DNA from: Candidatus Omnitrophota bacterium
GTDB lineage: Bacteria; Omnitrophota; Gorgyraeia; Gygaellales; Profunditerraquicolaceae
Direction of reading: 5' to 3'
Assembly (NCBI GenBank): GCA_016214325.1
Contig: JACROS010000080.1
Coordinates: forward strand, 1-39,101
Length of the DNA: 39,101 nucleotides
Shown: piece after piece, positions 35,089-39,101 of the stretch
Layout: every line of letters begins with the position of its first letter
How positions within the stretch are numbered: the first letter of the stretch is position 1
The notes under the pieces: model-generated
Database searches by the model: none
What the model was told of the DNA's origin: nothing
What the model saw: only the letters and a program-made list of their open reading frames with translations
Program-made: the position numbers and the translations under genes

Positions 35089-35883
35089 ATGGCCAATCCT
35101 CTTCCTAATGAAAAAGAGCTTTATAAGAAAATCTATAGAGAGCGTATTTCTATGGATCCGCAAGTATGGGATCTTTTGTATAATCGGGTTGGTGATGACA
35201 TTACTACAATTAATTTATTGTGCCAACTGCATCTTTGTGATTGCCAGCCGATTCCGGTGCAGGAGGCAAGAAAGATTCTTACCTACACTCGGCATATAAA
35301 AGAATTATTGTCGCATATTACTAATATCTCCGACGATAATCAAAAAACTTTTCCTGTATTTGTAGGAACGGTGCCTTTGCATTCAATTTTGCGGGAGATG
35401 TTTACCCATTATATAGGAAATGATATTTATATGATTAATCTAATAGTAGAAGATGCCACTGATCCTATGCAGCCTGAGCCGCTTTCTGTTGCCTCAACCC
35501 AGAAAATTCTCAATCATACTCGTAGTATACGTGATTTTATGGATAAGCTCAGGCAGGCTACAATGCCCGGAGGAGTCCGGGTTACTGAAGATGATGAGCA
35601 GGAAACAAAAGATAAACCTAGCCTTGAGCTGGAGCTAACAAAGGAATCTGTTTTTGCGCGGGTTCGTAAGCTTTTGGCGCATGAATTTAATATGTCTGAA
35701 GAAAATATTCAGCTAGAGACACATTTTGCAAATGATTTGCAGCTTGATTCAGTTGATGCTATCCGTGTTGTAATGCTTCTTGAAGAAGGTTTTGGTTTTG
35801 AAATCCCCGACGATGATTATGAAGGAGTTGTGACAGTTGGCCAAGCTGTGGATTATGTATTAAAAAGATTAAAGGGTAACTAA
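35089..35883 (+). CDS. Protein with duplicated unknown domain fused to an acyl carrier domain
   Basis: 264 residues. The C-terminus (about 185-264) is an ACP domain: LAHEFNMSEENIQLETHF, the attachment serine Ser221 in DLQLDSVDAIRVVMLLEEGF, and FEIPDDDYEGVVTVGQAVDY. The N-terminal part holds two related copies of an unrecognised helical unit. VGDDITTINLL with ARKILTYTRHIKELLSHI (about residues 34-77) parallels IGNDIYMINLI with TQKILNHTRSIRDFMDKL (about 109-154). A charged linker separates them from the ACP. It sits directly after the receiver gene. I suggest the repeats dock on a signalling or synthase partner; this is inference. Confidence 0.85.
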   Translation: MANPLPNEKELYKKIYRERISMDPQVWDLLYNRVGDDITTINLLCQLHLCDCQPIPVQEARKILTYTRHIKELLSHITNISDDNQKTFPVFVGTVPLHSILREMFTHYIGNDIYMINLIVEDATDPMQPEPLSVASTQKILNHTRSIRDFMDKLRQATMPGGVRVTEDDEQETKDKPSLELELTKESVFARVRKLLAHEFNMSEENIQLETHFANDLQLDSVDAIRVVMLLEEGFGFEIPDDDYEGVVTVGQAVDYVLKRLKGN

Positions 35884-35907
35884 AATTAAAGAAAAAGGAA
35901 GAATAAA

Positions 35908-36549
35908 ATGGAAAAAGAAAATTTAGCCAGCTTAAAACAAAAGTTGCACGCGCTTTTAAATAAAGAAGCGCTAAAAAGAGGAAAATTTATTTTATCAAGC
36001 GGTAAAGAGAGTAATTATTATCTTGATGGAAGAGTGATTACTTTAACTCCGGAAGGCGCGTATTTGGTTGGGAGTATTATTTTAGAAATGACTAATCAGG
36101 ATAAGCTGGATGCAATTGGCGGCCCGACATTAGGAGCAGATCCGATTGTAGGAGCAGTTGCTTGTTTGGCTCATCTTAAAAATATTCCCATTAAAACATT
36201 TATCGTGCGTAAAGCTGCCAAGGAGCATGGTACTCAGCGCCAAGTTGAAGGGCCGGCATTAAAAGAAAAAGCCCGCGTAGTTTTGGTTGATGATGTGGCA
36301 ACGACGGGTAAAGCGCTTATCGAGGCTAAGCAGGCGCTTGATAAAATTGGGGTTATTGCTGAGAAAGCAATTGTAATTGTTGACTGCAATGAGGGCGGGG
36401 CAGAAAATTTAGCCAAAGTCGGCCTTAAATTAGAATCAATCTCTCGTCATTGTCAGGATCGTGATAAGCCAAGTTCGTCATTGCGAGGAGCGCGAAGCGC
36501 GACGAAGCAATCTCTTTTATGTCTGAACATCAAAGTTACGTCTACTTAA
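35908..36549 (+). CDS. pyrE: Orotate phosphoribosyltransferase with repeat-derived C-terminal tail
   Basis: Makes orotidine monophosphate from orotate and PRPP. Motifs: KRGKFILSSGKESNYYLDGR, GGPTLGADPIVG, TFIVRKAAKEHGTQRQVEG and the PRPP loop VVLVDDVATTGKALIEAK. Normal PyrE sequence ends near residue 185 (AKVGLKLESIS). The remaining residues, through SSLRGARSATKQSLL, are translated from the interspersed repeat at 36476-36514 and are not part of the family. The original C-terminus of about 10 residues appears lost. AAGGAAG precedes the ATG. Confidence 0.92.
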   Translation: MEKENLASLKQKLHALLNKEALKRGKFILSSGKESNYYLDGRVITLTPEGAYLVGSIILEMTNQDKLDAIGGPTLGADPIVGAVACLAHLKNIPIKTFIVRKAAKEHGTQRQVEGPALKEKARVVLVDDVATTGKALIEAKQALDKIGVIAEKAIVIVDCNEGGAENLAKVGLKLESISRHCQDRDKPSSSLRGARSATKQSLLCLNIKVTST

Positions 36550-36840
36550 TGATGAATAAAGCAAATACCGTAATATATACAGGCGTAACGAGTGATTTAA
36601 AAAAGAGAATTTATCAACATAAAGAGAATTTCGTTGATGGTTTCACTAAAAGATACAAAGTTCATAAGTTAGTTTATTATGAACAGTTTAATGATGTAGA
36701 AAATGCGATTTTAAGGGAAAAACAAATTAAGGGTGGTTCAAGGAATAAGAAATTAGCTTTGATTAGTTTAAATAATCCTAATTTTGAGGATTTATTTGAT
36801 AAGATTTGAGATTGCTTCGCCCTGCGGGCTCGCAATGACG
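36476..36840 (+). mobile_element. GIY-YIG ORF flanked by inverted interspersed repeats
   Basis: The left repeat (36476-36514) begins CGTCATTGCGAGGAGCGCGA and ends GACGAAGCAATCTC. The right one (36808-36840) is the reverse orientation, beginning GAGATTGCTTCGCCCTGCGG and ending CTCGCAATGACG. Both outer ends therefore read CGTCATTGCGAG inward and GAAGCAATCTC inside. Each repeat can fold into a hairpin, and each ends within a few bases of the ORF boundaries. The unit interrupts the end of pyrE. I recall CGTCATTGCGAG-type repeats as scattered in many bacterial genomes; that this unit moves as one cassette is inference. Confidence 0.6.
36519..36809 (+). CDS. GIY-YIG nuclease-domain protein
   Basis: 96 residues covering one GIY-YIG domain of the small YhbQ/UvrC-like type. 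The pair of tyrosine motifs is YVYLM and YTGVTSDL; the catalytic Arg lies in LKKRIYQHKE, and the Glu-containing stretch AILREKQIKG follows. Family proteins are metal-dependent DNA nucleases, often linked to mobile elements. The gene starts 5 bases after the left repeat, overlaps the pyrE extension and ends at the right repeat. Confidence 0.82.
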   Translation: MSEHQSYVYLMMNKANTVIYTGVTSDLKKRIYQHKENFVDGFTKRYKVHKLVYYEQFNDVENAILREKQIKGGSRNKKLALISLNNPNFEDLFDKI

Positions 36841-36877
36841 TAGAGAATTGCAGTAAGCGTGATTATAATATAAGATA

Positions 36878-38038
36878 ATGACTATTGTTAAAAAGATTAT
36901 TGTTATTGGAGGTGGGCCGGCAGGGATGATGGCTGCAATTCGCGCCGGCCAACTGCACCAGCAAGTTGTTCTTCTTGAGAAAAATGCTGGTTTAGGAAAG
37001 AAGCTTCTTTTAAGCGGAAAGGGTAGATGCAATTTAACTAATGCCTGTAGTCTTGAGGAGTTTTTGGCGCGTTTTTCTAAAAACGGGCAGTTTTTAAGGG
37101 ATGCTTTTAAGAAATTCTTCAACCAGGACTTGATGAATTTCTTTGAAGAAAGAGGCTTGCCTGTAAAAGTAGAAAGGCAAATGCGGGTGTTTCCCGTATC
37201 GGACAGATCAGCTAGTGTTCTTGAGGTTCTGGAAAAAGAATTAATTAAGAATAAAGTGGAGATAATTTTTAAGGCTAAAATAAAGAACTTATCTATTGTA
37301 GACAATAAGGTTAGGGGTTTGTATTTGGCTGGGGATGAGTTTATCTTGGCTGATAGAATAATTATTGCTACCGGAGGGATTTCTTTTGCGATTACCGGGT
37401 CTACGGGTGATGGTTTTGAATTTGCGCGTAAACTTGGGCATGCGGTTACAGCGCTTGCTCCGGGAAATAGAGAGATTGTTTCTGAAATCGGAGAATTGTT
37501 GTTTACTTTTTTTGGGATTTCCGGCCCGTTGGTTTTAACTTTAAGCGGCAAGATAGTTAATTGGTTAAATGAAAATAAAAAAGTTTATGCCCAGATAGAT
37601 TTAAAGCCTGGATTATCAAAAGAGCAATTGAATAATCGTTTATTGCGTGAATTTAGCGCGAATCCGAGGAAAAATATAAAGAATGTGTTAAAAGGATTGC
37701 TGCCCTTAAGGCTTGTGGATGTTTTTCTTGAAATTGCAAAGATTAATCCTGAGATCAGGGTAAATCAAATTAGCCGGCAGGCGCGCGAAGGAATAGTTGA
37801 TCTTTTAAAAGCTTTTCGGCTTGATATTGCAGGTTCGCTTCCTCTTGAGGAGGCAATGGTTACGCAAGGAGGAGTTTCTTTAAAAGAAATAAATCCGCGC
37901 ACCATGGAATCTCGCAAAATAAAAGGATTATATTTTGCCGGCGAGATGATTGATGTGGATGCTGATACTGGCGGGTTTAATTTGCAGGCGGCATTTTCTA
38001 CTGGTTATTTAGCAGGAGAAAGTGCTGCATTATCATGA
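36878..38038 (+). CDS. NAD(P)/FAD-dependent oxidoreductase, BaiN/HI0933 family
   Basis: Flavoprotein with N-terminal VIGGGPAGMMAAIRAG and the family motif LLLSGKGRCNLTNAC. The C-terminal signature is VTQGGVSLKEINPRTMESRK with GLYFAGEMIDVDADTGGFNL. Function in this family is poorly defined. At 386 residues it is shorter than usual (about 400-420). Between TALAP (about residue 195) and SEIGELLFTFFGISGP the expected segment of about 30 residues (normally LVPL followed by a beta-rich stretch) is missing, while the frame is kept. It overlaps the following maf start (ATGA). A TATAAT box at 36864-36869 could be its promoter, but no good -35 is seen. Confidence 0.85.
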   Translation: MTIVKKIIVIGGGPAGMMAAIRAGQLHQQVVLLEKNAGLGKKLLLSGKGRCNLTNACSLEEFLARFSKNGQFLRDAFKKFFNQDLMNFFEERGLPVKVERQMRVFPVSDRSASVLEVLEKELIKNKVEIIFKAKIKNLSIVDNKVRGLYLAGDEFILADRIIIATGGISFAITGSTGDGFEFARKLGHAVTALAPGNREIVSEIGELLFTFFGISGPLVLTLSGKIVNWLNENKKVYAQIDLKPGLSKEQLNNRLLREFSANPRKNIKNVLKGLLPLRLVDVFLEIAKINPEIRVNQISRQAREGIVDLLKAFRLDIAGSLPLEEAMVTQGGVSLKEINPRTMESRKIKGLYFAGEMIDVDADTGGFNLQAAFSTGYLAGESAALS

Positions 38039-39101
38039 GAAAAATATATTTGGCAAGTGATTCAAAGGCACGCAGGAAACTATTTCGGATTTTTGGTTTA
38101 AAGTTTCAGGTGATTCCGAGTAAAGTTGAAGAGAAGATGCATCCGGAGAAAATGTCTTATGCCGCATTAGCCAAGCACAACGCGCTTTTAAAGGCTAAGG
38201 CAGTTAGCCAAAAAATAAGAACTGGTGTTGTTGTTGCTGCAGATACAATTATTGTGCAGGATGGTAAAGTATTCGGGAAACCGAGTTCAATAAAGAATGC
38301 CAATTCCATGCTTAAGAATCTTTCACAAAAGCCACAGCATCTTTATACGGGTTTGGCAGTAATTGACACGGATAATCAGAAAATAAAAGTTGCAGTTGAA
38401 AAGACTAAAATTTATATGGATAAATTAAGCAGCTCCGAAATAAAAAATTATTTTAAAAATGTTTCTCCTCTGGATAAGGCGGGAAGTTTTGATATCCAAG
38501 GTCAGGGAGCGTTTTTTATCCGTCGGATTGAAGGTTGTTTTTATAATGTGGTGGGTTTACCGCTACGCCGGTTGTATCTTATGTTTAAGGAATTGGGGAT
38601 AAAAGTGTTTATGTTGTTGGTTTGCGGGTTGTGGTTTACGACATGTGTGTTTATTTCTGGATGCTCTACTGAATATAATATTGTTACTGGCCAGGAAGAA
38701 ACCTATTATTATTCTACTGATAGCGAGGAGAAAATGGGCCAGGCAATTGCCAAGCAGGTTGAAAAAGAATACAAAATGACTAATGACCCTTTGGTGCAAA
38801 AGCGGGTTGAAGATATTGGCAAGAAAATTGCTGCAGTTTGTGACAGAAAAGAAATTGATTATAAATTTAATGTGATAGAAGACGAAGAAGTAAATGCTGT
38901 TTCGCTTCCCGGCGGGTATGTTTATGTGAATAAGGGGCTGGTTGATAAAGTTGCCAATGACGACGAGCTGGCTGCGGTTTTAGCTCATGAAATTGGTCAC
39001 GTAGTTGCCCGCCACAGCATAAAGAAACTCCAGGCAATGCAGGCATATTCTGTATTAAGGATATTAATTGCCGCGGCGCCCGGTTCAGGTAATGCAGGCA
39101 A
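38035..39101 (+). CDS. Maf-like nucleotide pyrophosphatase fused in frame to an M48 metalloprotease lipoprotein (3' partial)
   Basis: The frame is open from ATG 38035 (overlapping the previous stop) to the window end, 355 codons without a stop. Residues 1-185 are Maf: YLASDSKARRKLFRIFG, the AADTIIVQDGKVFGKP motif with Asp70, and SFDIQGQGAFFIRRIEGCFY with NVVGLPLRRLYL. The next stretch, from Met183, looks like a lipoprotein signal: MFKELGIK, a hydrophobic core, then FISGC with Cys210. It continues as an M48 protease with VNAVSLPGGYVYVNKGL and the zinc site HEIGH (318-322). A separate start at 38581 or 38611 within Maf could also give the secreted protease. The Maf part is a cytosolic enzyme, so a true fusion would place it across the membrane from the protease. 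Confidence 0.85.
   Translation, partial: MRKIYLASDSKARRKLFRIFGLKFQVIPSKVEEKMHPEKMSYAALAKHNALLKAKAVSQKIRTGVVVAADTIIVQDGKVFGKPSSIKNANSMLKNLSQKPQHLYTGLAVIDTDNQKIKVAVEKTKIYMDKLSSSEIKNYFKNVSPLDKAGSFDIQGQGAFFIRRIEGCFYNVVGLPLRRLYLMFKELGIKVFMLLVCGLWFTTCVFISGCSTEYNIVTGQEETYYYSTDSEEKMGQAIAKQVEKEYKMTNDPLVQKRVEDIGKKIAAVCDRKEIDYKFNVIEDEEVNAVSLPGGYVYVNKGLVDKVANDDELAAVLAHEIGHVVARHSIKKLQAMQAYSVLRILIAAAPGSGNAG

Noticed and set aside
36476-36840. CRISPR array from the repeated hairpins
   Set aside because: Only two copies, in opposite orientation, with a protein gene between them and no cas genes.
36841-36877. Remaining 3' piece of pyrE beyond the GIY-YIG cassette
   Set aside because: The bases between the right repeat and the next gene do not encode a PyrE-like C-terminus in any frame I could read.
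36778-37551. 257-codon minus-strand ORF
   Set aside because: It is antisense to the BaiN/HI0933-like gene, whose FAD motifs are clear; the minus frame shows no domain.

Overview
The window reads as a chromosomal segment from an AT-rich, diderm, uncultivated bacterium. An outer membrane is implied by mlaE/mlaF/mlaD-type and lptF/lptG genes. Low GC, short spacers, ATGA start/stop overlaps and Firmicutes-like housekeeping gene order combined with an outer membrane suggest a PVC-related candidate lineage such as Omnitrophota. That placement is inference; no 16S rRNA or other phylogenetic marker was examined. I saw no tRNA, rRNA or CRISPR array.

Region 1 (1-9412, +): clpC (5' end outside the window), mlaE, mlaF, mlaD, radA, a YacL-like PIN/TRAM protein, ispD, ispF, cysE, cysS. 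It resembles the Bacillus clpC-radA-disA-yacL-ispD-ispF-gltX-cysE-cysS block, with an mla transporter between clpC and radA. A 165-bp MITE-like palindromic element (9449-9613) separates it from region 2.

Region 2 (9676-20154, +): tmk, holB (broken), a PSP1/YaaT protein, metG, tatD, a DUF362 ferredoxin protein, a TPR protein, mtnA, thiL, tsaE, tsaB, alr. Region 3 (20151-23083, -): comF, lptF, lptG, convergent with alr with overlapping stop codons.

Region 4 (23261-35883, +) is the accessory and most interesting part. A small excisionase-type HTH gene and a hairpin-rich spacer precede a compact type II acyl-synthesis set: ketosynthase 1 (both active-site His positions substituted), a FabZ-like dehydratase, ketosynthase 2 (frameshifted), ACP and ketosynthase 3. 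Two adjacent AbiEii-type nucleotidyltransferase modules, each behind its own promoter-like sequence, follow. Then comes a tightly packed set of a CrtI-like FAD oxidoreductase, a membrane histidine kinase, a lone receiver protein and an unusual protein with a duplicated N-terminal domain and a C-terminal ACP domain. My hypothesis is a locus making a specialised unsaturated acyl or polyene product, with a two-component system tied to a carrier protein, split by defence or toxin-antitoxin modules.

Region 5 (35908-39101, +): pyrE whose 3' end runs into a GIY-YIG ORF flanked by inverted interspersed repeats, a BaiN/HI0933-type flavoprotein, and an in-frame Maf-M48 metalloprotease fusion that runs off the window.

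Caution on the sequence: clpC, holB, ketosynthase 2 and probably the BaiN-like gene each lack an internal block of otherwise conserved sequence. In three cases the reading frame shifts at the join while both flanks stay intact. Assembly loss is at least as likely as biology.
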